NCBI RefSeq assembly: GCF_000732535.1
Contig: NZ_APNK01000011.1
Span: 1 to 64,000, forward strand
From: Salinisphaera hydrothermalis C41B8
GTDB taxonomy: Bacteria > Pseudomonadota > Gammaproteobacteria > Nevskiales > Salinisphaeraceae
Length of the DNA: 64,000 nt
Reading direction: 5' to 3'
Shown here: in pieces, positions 34,323 through 43,245 of the stretch
Layout: the number at the start of each line of letters is the position of its first letter
Position numbering within the stretch: position 1 is the first letter of the stretch
Program-made: the position numbers and the translations under genes
Notes under the pieces: generated by a model
The model's input: the letters and a program-made list of their open reading frames with translations, nothing else
Database searches by the model: none
What the model was told of the DNA's origin: nothing

Positions 34323-36803
34323 TCAGCCGCCATGGGCGGGTGCCGATTTCGGCAGCGCCCAGGCGATGGTGTAGTCGCCGCGCTTGGTGCCGAGCGGCGA
34401 ATGTCCGCCAACCGTCAGTACGATGTACTCGCGCCCGTCCTTGCCGCGGTATACCGCCGGCGTCGCCTGGCCGCCGGCCGGCAGCTCCGTCGACCAGACC
34501 ACTTGGCCGGTTTGGGTGTTGTAGGCGCGCAGCATGTCGTCCGCGGTACCGGCGATGAAAGTAAGGCCGCCGGCCGTCTGGACGCCCGAGCCGAGCGACG
34601 GCGCGCTGGAGGGCAGCGGCAGATTGTGTTTGAAGCCGAACGGCGCGGTGTGGCGCGCGTCGCCCAGTAACGTCGACCACTCGATCTTGTGCTGCGCCAG
34701 ATTGACCTGATTCAGCGTCGCCCAGGGCGGCGCGTTACACGGCACGCTGATCGGACTCATGAACGGATGCAGATCGATCGCATAGGGCAGGCCGTACTGC
34801 GGTTTCCACGAACCGGTGCCCTTGAATAGCGGCGGTATACCCTGGCCGTTCCATTCCTTGATCAGGCCCTTGCCGATCGATTCCTTGCGCGGCACGAGCT
34901 TGCCGATGAACGGCAGGTAGTTAGCGACGATGTTGAGCTGGCCGTTCGGCGAAAACGAGGCGCCGTACCAGTCCGTCACGCCGTCGAAGGTCGGGTACAT
35001 GAGCGTGCCCTGACGGGTCGGCGGAGCGCTGTTGCCCGGATAATAGGCCTCCTGATATTTCGCCCGGCACCACATCTGGTCGAAGGGCGAGACACCCCAC
35101 ATGTCCGTGGCCTTGAGCTTGGCCGGTGTGAACTGCGGCATGCCGGGCGAAAACGGCTGGGTCGCGGACATCCAGTCCGTGAGTACGCCATTCTTCGGCC
35201 CCGTGGGCACGGGTTGCTCCTTGACCGGCACGATGGGCTTGCCGGTGATCCGGTTAAGCACGAACAGCTGGCCGCGCTTGTTGGTAGACACCAGCGCCGG
35301 TGTATGGCCGCCGTGCCCGTTCGGCCACTGGACCAGCGATGGGCCGATCGGCATGTCGTAGTCCCAGACGTCGGTATGGGCTTCCTGGAAATGCCAGAGC
35401 TCGTGGCCGTTATCCACGTTCAGCGCGACGATCGAGCCCGAATACTTCATATCGAACGGGCGCCGGTTCTTGCCGTAATAATCGGGCGTGGCGTTGCCGA
35501 GCGGCAGGTAGATGATGCCGTTTTTCGGATCACCCGTGACCGTGCCCCAGACGTTCGGCGTATAGCGCGTGTAGTGCTGGCCCGGCCCCAGCTTGGCGTT
35601 CGGATTGGCACGCCCGAGATCCCACGACCAGTCGAGCTTGCCGGTCACGGCGTCCCAGCCGCGCACGACGCCCGAGGGCTCGCCGAGATACCAGTTGTCC
35701 ATGACGTTGCCGCCGGTGATGATCACGCCGTGCATGACCAGCGGCGCGGACGACTGCACCAGCGTGCCGGGTGCGACGCCGCCCATGCCCTGAGTGAGAT
35801 CGATCATGCCGTTCTTCTGGCCGAAGCCGGGGCATGTCTTGCCGGTACGCGCATCGAGGGCGACCACGTACGGGCCCATGGTGGGCGCGATGATGCGTGT
35901 CTTGCAGGCTTGGCTGCCATCGGGGGCCGTGTAGTTCGGGCCGGCCTTGTAGTACGACACGCCGCGGCAGTTGACGAAGTTGTTGTCCGAATCGTCGACG
36001 TCCGGCTTGAACTTCCACTTCCGCTTGCCGGTATCGGCGTCAAGCGCCACGACCCAGGCGTTCGGCGTGCAGGTATAGACGGTGTCGCCGATCTTGAGTG
36101 GGGTGGATTCGGCCCCGAAATGCGGCGCGTCGGAGCCGTGTAGCTCGGCGTCTTTATTTTTGTCGCCGGCGCCGCCATACGCATATTTCATGTCGCCGCT
36201 TTGATAGGACCAAGCTTTCTGCAATCGGCCGACGTTATCGGGCGTGATCTGATCCAGCGGCGAATAGCGGCTGCCACCCGGCGTACGGCCATAGAACTGC
36301 CAGTCGCCGGCCGGCTGGTTCGTCGGCGGCAGCGTGACGTGCGGTCCGTTGTCGGCGACCTTGCCGTTGGGATGCTGGACCCATGGCATCGAAAACATGA
36401 CGCCGCCGGCGATTACGATCAGCGCGATCGCGGCGGTGCCGGAGATCAAAGCGGGCGCGGCCGCCGAGCCCAGACCGCGCCAGACCCAAGGGATCATGAG
36501 GATGATCGCAATAAGCATCGGCACGTCGAGCCGGGGCAGAGCGGTGAGCGTGGTCAGCTGGGAGAAGCCGGTTTCCCAGAACGCCCAAATGACCGCCGCG
36601 GCAAAGACGACGAGGTTTAGCCAGAAGCCGGCCGGCCGGCGCGCGACCAAGAGCATCCCGACCGCGAGATAGCCGATCCCGCCGATGAGATAGGCCGGGG
36701 TGCCGCCCACCCAGGTCAGCCAACCGCCTTCGAGTGCCAGCAGCAGGCCGAACACGGCCGTGACCACGCCGGCCGTTACGGCCAGACGATGAGTACGTTG
36801 CAT
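34323..36803 (-). CDS. gcd: Membrane-bound PQQ-dependent glucose dehydrogenase
   Basis: This 826-residue enzyme oxidises glucose to gluconolactone in the periplasm, passing electrons to ubiquinone. The N-terminal 150 residues form five membrane helices (LAVTAGVVTAVFGLLLALEG and onward). The rest is the eight-bladed PQQ propeller: GDWQFYGRTPGGSRYSPLDQ, the CTPNAWVVALDADTGKRKW blade, GGVAPGTLVQSSAPLVMHGV, and GTADDMLRAYNTQTGQVVW near the end. Length is typical (about 800). PQQ synthesis genes are not in the window. It is transcribed alone. Confidence 0.94.
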   Translation of the reverse strand: MQRTHRLAVTAGVVTAVFGLLLALEGGWLTWVGGTPAYLIGGIGYLAVGMLLVARRPAGFWLNLVVFAAAVIWAFWETGFSQLTTLTALPRLDVPMLIAIILMIPWVWRGLGSAAAPALISGTAAIALIVIAGGVMFSMPWVQHPNGKVADNGPHVTLPPTNQPAGDWQFYGRTPGGSRYSPLDQITPDNVGRLQKAWSYQSGDMKYAYGGAGDKNKDAELHGSDAPHFGAESTPLKIGDTVYTCTPNAWVVALDADTGKRKWKFKPDVDDSDNNFVNCRGVSYYKAGPNYTAPDGSQACKTRIIAPTMGPYVVALDARTGKTCPGFGQKNGMIDLTQGMGGVAPGTLVQSSAPLVMHGVIITGGNVMDNWYLGEPSGVVRGWDAVTGKLDWSWDLGRANPNAKLGPGQHYTRYTPNVWGTVTGDPKNGIIYLPLGNATPDYYGKNRRPFDMKYSGSIVALNVDNGHELWHFQEAHTDVWDYDMPIGPSLVQWPNGHGGHTPALVSTNKRGQLFVLNRITGKPIVPVKEQPVPTGPKNGVLTDWMSATQPFSPGMPQFTPAKLKATDMWGVSPFDQMWCRAKYQEAYYPGNSAPPTRQGTLMYPTFDGVTDWYGASFSPNGQLNIVANYLPFIGKLVPRKESIGKGLIKEWNGQGIPPLFKGTGSWKPQYGLPYAIDLHPFMSPISVPCNAPPWATLNQVNLAQHKIEWSTLLGDARHTAPFGFKHNLPLPSSAPSLGSGVQTAGGLTFIAGTADDMLRAYNTQTGQVVWSTELPAGGQATPAVYRGKDGREYIVLTVGGHSPLGTKRGDYTIAWALPKSAPAHGG

Positions 36804-36915
36804 GAAGGCATCCCCCGTGCCGAAGTTTATGCAATGTGCATCTACTTAAGCACGGGATGGACGCGTTCACACTACGCAGTTCTACCCAGTGAACGGGTTG
36901 CCAACCCTTGAATCG

Positions 36916-37869
36916 TCAGGCGTCCAGCCGTTTTTCGATGGCGTCGAACAGCTTGGCGCAGATGTTGATGCCGAACTGGGCCTCGAGCTCGCGCACACAG
37001 GTCGGGCTGGTCACGTTGATTTCGGTGAGCTTGTCGCCGATCACATCAAGGCCAACGAACAACAGGCCCTTGTCGCGAACATAGGGGCCGACCTCGCGGG
37101 CGATCTTCAGATCGGCCTCGGTGAGTTCGCGCCCGACGCCGCGCCCGCCCGCGGCCAGGTTACCGCGCAGCTCGCCCTTGGCCGGCACACGCGCCAGGGC
37201 ATACCCGACCGGCTCGCCGTCGACCAGCAGCACGCGTTTATCCCCGTCGGTGATGGCGGGCAGATACGCCTGCGCCATGGCATAGCGCGTGCCGTGCTCG
37301 GTCAGCACTTCGAGAATCACGCTGGTGTTGTCGTTGCCTTCGGTGACGCGAAAGATGCGGGAGCCGCCCATGCCGTCGAGCGGTTTGAGCACGACATCGC
37401 GATGCTCTCTGATGAAGCGGCGGAAAGCATCGGCACGCCGGGCGACCAGCGTCGGACCGCAGAGATGCGCGAAGCGATTGATCGCCATTTTCTCGTTCAC
37501 GTCGCGCAGCGCGTCGCAGCGATTGACCACGAGTGTGCCTTCGTTCTCGGCCAGCTCGAGAATATAGGTCGCGTAGATGTACTCGGTGTCGAAGGGCGGG
37601 TCCTTGCGCATCAGGATCACGTCGAGATCCGCCAGGGCGATCGTTTCCGAGTCCCCGGTGAAGGCGAACCAGTCGTGATTGTCATCCGCCACTCGGATGG
37701 TACGGCCGGTGCCATAACCCACGCCGTCGGCCACGAACAGATCGCTCATGGTGAAGTAGTGGATCGTGTAGCCGCGACGCTGCGCCTCCAGCAACAGGGC
37801 CAACGTCGTGTCCTTATACGGTGTGATGTCCTCGATCGGGTCCATCACCACGCCGAGCGAATACGCCAT
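36916..37869 (-). CDS. gshB: Glutathione synthetase
   Basis: This 317-residue ATP-grasp enzyme adds glycine to gamma-glutamylcysteine. The N-terminus (SLGVVMDPIEDITPYKDTTL) and the blocks LMRKDPPFDTEYIYATYILE, DVVLKPLDGMGGSRIFRV, AGGRGVGRELTEADLKIA and DKLTEINVTSPTCVRELE are diagnostic. Length matches the E. coli enzyme (316). Downstream lies a GGGTTGGCAACCC dyad (36895-36907) that may help end transcription, though without a T-run. Confidence 0.95.
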   Translation of the reverse strand: MAYSLGVVMDPIEDITPYKDTTLALLLEAQRRGYTIHYFTMSDLFVADGVGYGTGRTIRVADDNHDWFAFTGDSETIALADLDVILMRKDPPFDTEYIYATYILELAENEGTLVVNRCDALRDVNEKMAINRFAHLCGPTLVARRADAFRRFIREHRDVVLKPLDGMGGSRIFRVTEGNDNTSVILEVLTEHGTRYAMAQAYLPAITDGDKRVLLVDGEPVGYALARVPAKGELRGNLAAGGRGVGRELTEADLKIAREVGPYVRDKGLLFVGLDVIGDKLTEINVTSPTCVRELEAQFGINICAKLFDAIEKRLDA

Positions 37870-37968
37870 TGCAGGTTCCTTGGGCGGATCGGGCCGCCGG
37901 ACAGTGTGCTATGCGGCGCATGGTAGCGCAGCCCGAGCCTTTTTTACCTGCAGATTCGCGAGACCGCG

Positions 37969-38147
37969 CTCGGCTCGCTTCGCTTTGCCGATCTGTGTTT
38001 ATCCGCAGATGTACGCCGATTCACGCAGATTAGGAATGAGTCGAATTGAAACGCCGAGCTCGGTGCGGACATGAAGGACTGCTCAATTTCGGTAAAGCGA
38101 AGCGAGCCGAGTCTATCTGCGTGAATCGGCGTCGATTTGCGGACAGA
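37969..38147. repeat. Dispersed repeat element, copy A
   Basis: About 180 bp with two pairs of inverted modules in the order X-Y...X'-Y'. X (37969-37990, CTCGGCTCGCTTCGCTTTGC) pairs with X' (AAAGCGAAGCGAGCCGAG) at 21 of 22 bases including flanks. Y (CCGCAGATGTACGCCGATTC) pairs with Y' at 38116-38143 (TCTGCGTGAATCGGCGTCGA and on). The layout is not a simple hairpin, since the modules are interleaved. Two further copies lie downstream of the toxin-antitoxin pair. Confidence 0.75.
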
Positions 38148-38207
38148 TTGCTTCAAGCAACGAAGCCCCGAAAACCGGTCGTTAGCTGTCGCTTGCTGAA
38201 TTCAGGT

Positions 38208-38247
38208 CCTGTACGTTATTTTGATCATGTTCAAAATTATGTACAGG
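38208..38247. promoter_or_regulatory. Palindromic operator of the yefM-yoeB pair
   Basis: A 40-bp near-perfect palindrome: CCTGTAC-GTTATTTTGA, a 6-bp centre, then TCAAAATTAT-GTACAGG, with 14 of 17 arm positions complementary. It ends 8 bp before the antitoxin ATG. Known YefM-YoeB operators contain TGTACA-type palindromes, so autoregulation by the antitoxin-toxin complex is likely. Confidence 0.75.
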
Positions 38248-38255
38248 TTATTGCC

Positions 38256-38507
38256 ATGGATGCCATCAGCTACACGGCCGCGAGAAGCCACCTGGCAAAA
38301 ACAATGGAACAGGTCTGTGACGACCACGCGCCCGTCATCATAACCAGAAGCAAGGCAGCTTCGGTGGTCATGATTTCTTTGGAAGACTATGAGGCGCTCC
38401 AGGAAACGGCCTACCTGTTGCGTGCGCCAAAGAACGCGCGCCGCCTGCTCGAATCGGTTGCCGAGCTGGAGCAAGACGGGGGGCAGGAGAGGGAACTCGT
38501 TGAATGA
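38256..38507 (+). CDS. yefM: Phd/YefM-family antitoxin
   Basis: This 83-residue protein begins MDAISYTAARSHLAKTMEQV and contains PVIITRSKAASVVMISLEDYEAL, the YefM/Phd DNA-binding fold. The C-terminal part (YLLRAPKNARRLLESVAELE) is the toxin-wrapping tail. It neutralises the downstream RNase toxin and represses its own promoter, whose palindrome is described at 38208-38247. It overlaps the toxin start by 4 bp (ATGA). Confidence 0.94.
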   Translation: MDAISYTAARSHLAKTMEQVCDDHAPVIITRSKAASVVMISLEDYEALQETAYLLRAPKNARRLLESVAELEQDGGQERELVE

Positions 38508-38758
38508 AGATCATCTTTTCCGAGCACGCCTGGGAGGATTACCTCTACTGGCAGAAGACGGAAAAAAAGATCCTGCGCCGTATCAACCAGCTCGTTAAAG
38601 AGATCCAGCAAACGCCGTTCGAGGGTATCGGCAAGCCGGAACCGCTCAAGCACGGGCTTTCCGGGTATTGGTCCCGGCGGATCAACGACGAACATCGGAT
38701 CGTTTATAAAGTGACCGAGGACGCGCTTCTAATCGCGCAATTGCGATATCACTACTAA
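38504..38758 (+). CDS. yoeB: YoeB-family mRNA interferase toxin
   Basis: This 84-residue toxin shows FSEHAWEDYLYWQKTEKKIL, INQLVKEIQQTPFEGIGKPE, PLKHGLSGYWSRRINDEHRI and VYKVTEDALLIAQLRYHY, matching YoeB throughout. Catalytic Glu (near 46), Arg (about 65), His (about 83) and Tyr (84) are all present. YoeB cleaves mRNA at the ribosomal A site. The pair is bracketed by copies of a dispersed repeat and differs in style from the core genes around it, which suggests acquisition. Confidence 0.95.
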   Translation: MKIIFSEHAWEDYLYWQKTEKKILRRINQLVKEIQQTPFEGIGKPEPLKHGLSGYWSRRINDEHRIVYKVTEDALLIAQLRYHY

Positions 38759-38849
38759 CGCCGGGCTCATCGGCAGGCCGCTTGTGCGGCGGCGATCTGG
38801 CTCGAGCTTCTCGACCCGTAGATGTGCATCGATTTGGGACTCGAAAGAT

Positions 38850-38998
38850 CAGTTTTATCCGTAGATCAACGCTGAGCGGCACAGATCGAAAAAACGACTG
38901 CTCGGAGCAGGGCGGCTCGCGTTATTTGACGGTCCGCCATTCCGGCAAAGCGAACAAGAGCCGAGTTCATCTGCGTAAATCGGCGTCGATCTGCGGAT
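38850..38998. repeat. Dispersed repeat element, copy C (degenerate)
   Basis: It has a weakened left part (ATCCGTAGATCAACGCTGAG) and a clear right part: GGCAAAGCGAACAAGAGCCGAG followed by the Y' module at 38970-38997 (TCTGCGTAAATCGGCGTCGA and on). It differs from copy A at about 3-4 positions in that module. No gene lies between it and copy B. Confidence 0.65.
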
Positions 38999-39102
38999 GA
39001 ATTCAGGAACGAAGCTCTTGAGTCGAAGTAGCGCTCAAGCTGGATGGCTGAGTCGCCGTCCCTATTCGTTTGTAGGCCGTGTGCAGGAACATGAGTGACG
39101 AT

Positions 39103-39286
39103 TCGGCTCGGTTCGCTTTGCCGCTCTGTTGTTTGTCCGCAGATGCACGCCCATGTACGCAGATTGGGAATGAGGCGAATTGGAGCGTCGAGTTCGGCCG
39201 AGGTTGTTGCGGACTTTTCGATTTCGGCGAGGTGAGGCGAAGCGAGCGCAGTCTATCTGCGTGAATCGGTGTCGATCTATGGACAG
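39103..39286. repeat. Dispersed repeat element, copy B
   Basis: It keeps the full layout of copy A: TCGGCTCGGTTCGCTTTGCC (X), GTCCGCAGATGCACGCCCAT (Y), GGCGAAGCGAGCGCAG (X') and TCTGCGTGAATCGGTGTCGA at 39256 (Y'). It ends 23 bp before the rsmE stop. The whole 38759-39308 stretch has no gene. Confidence 0.7.
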
Positions 39287-39308
39287 CTTGTCTTAACGAA
39301 CGATGCCG

Positions 39309-40055
39309 TCACCCGGCGAGGTCGCCCCAGGCCGTTTGGAGTGCCGCCAGGGCCGCCATGCCGGCGGTTTCGGTGCGTAGTATGCGCGGTCCGAGAGCCA
39401 GTGTCTGCCAGCCGGCGGCGGTCGCACGATCGATTTCGTCGTTCGACAAGCCGGATTCGGGGCCGATGAGCAGGGCGATGCGGGTCGCGGGCGTTTGAGC
39501 TCGGAGACCGGTGGCCGCTTCCGGGGCCAGCATCAGCCGGCGCTCGGCGTCAGCCGGGGCCTGCAAGCAATCCGATAGATCGACGGCGTCCAATAGTGGC
39601 GGACATATCAGACGGCCGCTCTGTTCGGCCGCCGATTCGACGATGCGCTGCCAGTGGCCTTGTTTCTTGGTCAGACGCGCGCCGTCGAGCTTGACCTGGC
39701 CGCGTGCGGTGAACACGGGCTGGATGGCGCTCACGCCCAGCTCCACGGCCTTGGACAGCGCGAAATCCATACGGTCGCCGCGGGCCACGGCTTGCAGCAA
39801 GGTGATCTCGAGCGGGGATTCGCGCGCGGGTGTGGTGCGCTGGTCGATGCGGGCTTCGGCGCGCTTGCGATCGGCCGTGGTCAAGGTGGCGGCATACTCG
39901 GCGCCGTCGCCGTTGAACAGCACCAGCGCATCGCCGGCCGACAGCCGCAGCACGGTCGCCAGATGATGGCGTTTGTCGTCCGGCAGCTCGATCGTGGCGC
40001 CTTCGGCGAGCGCCTGAGTCACGAAAACCCGCGGGATATGCTTCGCGCGTGCCAT
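39309..40055 (-). CDS. rsmE: 16S rRNA m3U1498 methyltransferase RsmE
   Basis: This 248-residue SPOUT methyltransferase modifies U1498 in 16S rRNA. The knot region is intact: IALLIGPESGLSNDEIDRAT and LGPRILRTETAGMAALAAL. The N-terminal PUA-like part (HIPRVFVTQALAEGATIELP) is also present. Length is typical (about 245). It is followed by nothing on the same strand for 550 bp and preceded by argA, 10 bp away, so argA-rsmE may be co-transcribed. Confidence 0.95.
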   Translation of the reverse strand: MARAKHIPRVFVTQALAEGATIELPDDKRHHLATVLRLSAGDALVLFNGDGAEYAATLTTADRKRAEARIDQRTTPARESPLEITLLQAVARGDRMDFALSKAVELGVSAIQPVFTARGQVKLDGARLTKKQGHWQRIVESAAEQSGRLICPPLLDAVDLSDCLQAPADAERRLMLAPEAATGLRAQTPATRIALLIGPESGLSNDEIDRATAAGWQTLALGPRILRTETAGMAALAALQTAWGDLAG

Positions 40056-40065
40056 GGCGGCGTGC

Positions 40066-41421
40066 TCAGGCGGCGATCAACGGCTTGATCAATACCGCCG
40101 AATTACGCTGATAGTTATACATCGCCCGCTTGGCCAGCGGCAGGGCATCGATGCTCGACGGGGCGAAGCCGTGTTCGACGAACCAGTGCGGCGCGCGCGT
40201 GGTCAGCACGAACAGCTGGGTGAGCCCGGCCGCGCGGGCGCGTTTTTCCACCTCGGCCAGCAGGATGGCAGCCCGGTTGCCGCCCCGATACGCGGGGTGC
40301 ACCGCCACGCAGGCCAGTTCGCCCACCGCTTCCTCGCTGTAGGGCATGAGCGCGCAGCAGGCGGTAATCAGGCCGTCGCGGGCCATCACGATATAGCGCT
40401 CGATATCGAGCTCGATGGCTTCGCGCGAGCGCGGCACCAGCAGACCAGCCTCGGCCAGGGGCTCGATCAGCGCGAGTACGCCGCCCAGATCTTCCGGTGT
40501 GGCGGTGCGCACGGCGTCGTAGGTGTCGGCAGCGACCATGGTGCCGAGACCATCGCGCGAATAGAGCTCCCGCAACAGGGCACCGTCGGTTTCGAAACTC
40601 ACCAGATGACTGCGTTCGACGCCGGACTTGCAGGCACGGATCGCCGCCTCCAATCGCGCTCGGTCCGCGGCGGCGAGATCGCCGTTCTCGGTGTCCAGCA
40701 TGGCCTGCGCGGCGTCCACCGTGAGGCCGGGTGAGGATTCCGCGAAGCGTGCATGCATGGCGTCGCCCGGATGCATGAGTACGAACTTATCGGCCGCCAG
40801 CGCGGCCGCGGTGGCGCCGGCGACGTCTTCGGTGACCAGGTTGAATATCTCGCCCGAGGGCGAGTAGCCGATGCACGACAGCAGCACGATATGCCCGCGT
40901 GCCAGATGCGCATTGATGCTGGCCGCGTCGATACGCCGGACTTCGCCGGTATGGCCATGATCAACGCCGTTGACGACACCCATGGGCCGGGCCGTGACCA
41001 GGTTGCCGCTGGCGGTCGAGATGCGCGCGCCGCCCATCGGTGTGCTCGCCAGGCTGGTCGACAGGTGCGCCTCGTAGGCCATCTGCAGGCTGCCCACGGC
41101 CTGACGCACACAGGCGAGCGCCGCAGCATCCGTAATGCGGACGCCGTTCGCGAAACGGGGCATGAGGCCGGCAGCCGACAGAGCGCCGTCGATTTGTGGG
41201 CGGGCGCCGAACACGATCACCAGCCGGACACCTAGGCTGGCCAGCAGCGCGATGTCGTAGATCAGGTCGACAAAGCGCGGCGAGGCCGCCGCCTCGCCCG
41301 GCAGATGCAGGACGAACGTACGGCCGCGATGCGCGTGCACATAGGGCGCGGACGCGCGCAACGCGGCGACCATGGCGTTCTGGTCGACGGCTAACGGATT
41401 GTGATCGCGGCTGGCGTGCAT
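40066..41421 (-). CDS. argA: N-acetylglutamate synthase ArgA (kinase-like plus GNAT)
   Basis: This 451-residue enzyme starts arginine synthesis by acetylating glutamate. It has an amino-acid-kinase-like N-terminal domain (FVLHLPGEAAASPRFVDLIY, LGVRLVIVFGARPQID), which binds arginine in homologues, and a C-terminal GNAT domain (CVAVHPAYRGGNRAAILLAE). Length matches ArgA (about 440). argE lies 69 bp upstream on the same strand, so both may form an arginine unit. Feedback inhibition by arginine is expected. Confidence 0.95.
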   Translation of the reverse strand: MHASRDHNPLAVDQNAMVAALRASAPYVHAHRGRTFVLHLPGEAAASPRFVDLIYDIALLASLGVRLVIVFGARPQIDGALSAAGLMPRFANGVRITDAAALACVRQAVGSLQMAYEAHLSTSLASTPMGGARISTASGNLVTARPMGVVNGVDHGHTGEVRRIDAASINAHLARGHIVLLSCIGYSPSGEIFNLVTEDVAGATAAALAADKFVLMHPGDAMHARFAESSPGLTVDAAQAMLDTENGDLAAADRARLEAAIRACKSGVERSHLVSFETDGALLRELYSRDGLGTMVAADTYDAVRTATPEDLGGVLALIEPLAEAGLLVPRSREAIELDIERYIVMARDGLITACCALMPYSEEAVGELACVAVHPAYRGGNRAAILLAEVEKRARAAGLTQLFVLTTRAPHWFVEHGFAPSSIDALPLAKRAMYNYQRNSAVLIKPLIAA

Positions 41422-41490
41422 CGCGGCATTAGACCAAAAAAAACGGGTTTTCGGCGACTGGGCGGGTTAGAGGCGCCTATACGCTTGGCA

Positions 41491-42654
41491 TCAACCCGGC
41501 CGGCAGAAGCGCTCCACCAGCGATCGCAGAATCGATTGCATCGGTGCTACGCGCGACAGAGCCAGATATTCGTTCGGCTGATGGGCCAGCGCGATGTCGC
41601 CGGGTCCTAGAATCACGGTTTCCATGCCGATGGCGTTGTAGAACGCGCCTTCGGTGCCGAAATCCACAGCGGCGGCCTCGTGCCCGGTCAATTCCTCGCA
41701 GGCGGTCACGATCGGCGAGTCGGGCGGTGTTTCCAAGGCCGGCGTGCCCGCGAACAAGGCCGAGAAACGGACGTCGCAGTCGCTTTGGGCGAGCGCAGCG
41801 CGGACCCGATTGCGCAGCGACTCGCGCAGGTCGTCGATCGAATCGCCCGGGAGGAAACGCAGGTCGATGTCGAGGCGGCAGCGCGCGGGAATCCGATTGG
41901 CGGCATCGCCACCGCGGACCGTGCCGAGATTAAGCGTGGCGTGTGGCACGGGAAAACCGTCGGCCGCGTCGCGCCCGGCGAGTTCGTCGCGCAGCGCACG
42001 GATGGCGCCGATCGCCAGATGCATGGCCTCGATCGCGTTGGCGCCGTGCGCCGGATTGCTGGAATGACCGGAGGCGCCGATGGTCTCGATCGTCTCCATG
42101 AAAATGCCCTTGTGCTGACGGATCGGCACCAGCGAGGTCGGCTCGCCAATCACGCAGTAACGCCCGGCGGCGATACCGTTATCGGCCAGCGCGCGAGCGC
42201 CGTCCATGCCGCATTCCTCGTCGGCGGTGAGGACCAGCGACAGCGGCGCCTCAAGCTGCTGATCGGCGTATTCGGCGGCCACACCGGCCGCGAGCGCCAC
42301 GAAGCCTTTCATGTCCGTCGTGCCGAGGCCGTAGAGGCGGTTGTCCCGTTCGGTGAGCGCGAACGGATCCGAATTCCAGCCGGTATCGTCATAGGGCACG
42401 GTATCCAGATGTCCGGCAAACACCAGGCCCGATTCCGAGCGTCGCTCTGCGGGCCCGAGACGCGCGATCAGGTTGACCTTGTCCTCGCGCTCCCCGATCG
42501 GGCGGATATCGCAGTCGAAGCCGAAGTCCTCGAGCCGAGCGGCGAGCAGCTCCGCGGCACGGCGATTGCCGCGATCGAGGGTCGGGTCGTCGCTGCTGAT
42601 GGTCGGTTCGGCGACGAGCTCGGCGAGCACGTCGCGCCAGTTCAATGCAGGCAT
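41491..42654 (-). CDS. argE: Acetylornithine deacetylase ArgE
   Basis: This 387-residue M20 metallohydrolase removes the acetyl group from N-acetylornithine. Metal-binding and catalytic blocks are FAGHLDTVPYDDTGW, LYGLGTTDMKGFVALAAG, LTADEECGMDGARALAD and, near the end, VILGPGDIALAHQPNEYL. The dimerisation domain (about 180-290) is complete. It pairs with argA next door. Confidence 0.94.
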   Translation of the reverse strand: MPALNWRDVLAELVAEPTISSDDPTLDRGNRRAAELLAARLEDFGFDCDIRPIGEREDKVNLIARLGPAERRSESGLVFAGHLDTVPYDDTGWNSDPFALTERDNRLYGLGTTDMKGFVALAAGVAAEYADQQLEAPLSLVLTADEECGMDGARALADNGIAAGRYCVIGEPTSLVPIRQHKGIFMETIETIGASGHSSNPAHGANAIEAMHLAIGAIRALRDELAGRDAADGFPVPHATLNLGTVRGGDAANRIPARCRLDIDLRFLPGDSIDDLRESLRNRVRAALAQSDCDVRFSALFAGTPALETPPDSPIVTACEELTGHEAAAVDFGTEGAFYNAIGMETVILGPGDIALAHQPNEYLALSRVAPMQSILRSLVERFCRPG

Positions 42655-42790
42655 GGGCAGGGCGCCGGACGCAACTAAATGAGAGTGCGATCATACCGTG
42701 TACAAATCGTGCCCGTATGCGCCAGTCGCGTGTTATAAAGGCGCCCAGCCGGCGGGATGCCGGTTGTCCCACCCGAAATACGAGCCTGTC

Positions 42791-43198
42791 ATGTCGATCA
42801 AGCATTTGTGCAGCCTCGGCGCGATCGCTGTGGCCTTGTCCATAGCCAGCGGCTGCGCAACGGCCGCCGATTCCGGTCAGACCATCTATCTCGATCCGCA
42901 GACCGGCGAGGTGATCCAGCATCCGGCACCCAAGCCGCCGAGTGCGCAGTCGAGCCAAAACGCGGCGACGGGCGAGGGGAGCCAGGCGTCCGAAAGCGGC
43001 GCGGGCAAGGGCGGCGGTTACAAACGCTGGAAGACCCCGGACGGGACGCAGATGCTGTCGGTCGATCCCAGCCATGCGCCCAAGGAGCGCGTGGTGCGCT
43101 GCCCGGACGGCAGTCTGCATATGGGCACGGTGGGCCACGGCGATACACCACAGGATAACGAGAATCCGGAGGCGCTCTGCGGTCAATCGGCCCAGTGA
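42791..43198 (+). CDS. Small secreted or lipid-anchored protein of unknown function
   Basis: This 135-residue product has an N-terminal signal (MSIKHLCSLGAIAVALSIAS) followed by GCATAAD; the SGC could be a lipobox, or signal peptidase I could cut after ATA. The mature part is Gly/Ser/Pro-rich with two short conserved-looking pieces, TIYLDPQTGEVIQHPAP and RVVRCPDGSLHMGTVGHGD. The first resembles motifs seen in post-PEP-CTERM and similar small surface proteins. It lies 48 bp before the tagged metalloprotease on the same strand. Function unknown. Confidence 0.65.
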   Translation: MSIKHLCSLGAIAVALSIASGCATAADSGQTIYLDPQTGEVIQHPAPKPPSAQSSQNAATGEGSQASESGAGKGGGYKRWKTPDGTQMLSVDPSHAPKERVVRCPDGSLHMGTVGHGDTPQDNENPEALCGQSAQ

Positions 43199-43245
43199 CG
43201 CCGCATCCGGCATGATGGCGCCGCAGGGCGCAGGGGTTTTGGGGG

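Noticed and set aside
36895-36907. Intrinsic terminator after gshB
   Set aside because: There is a GGGTTGGCAACCC dyad but no T-run, so it is mentioned only in the gshB entry.
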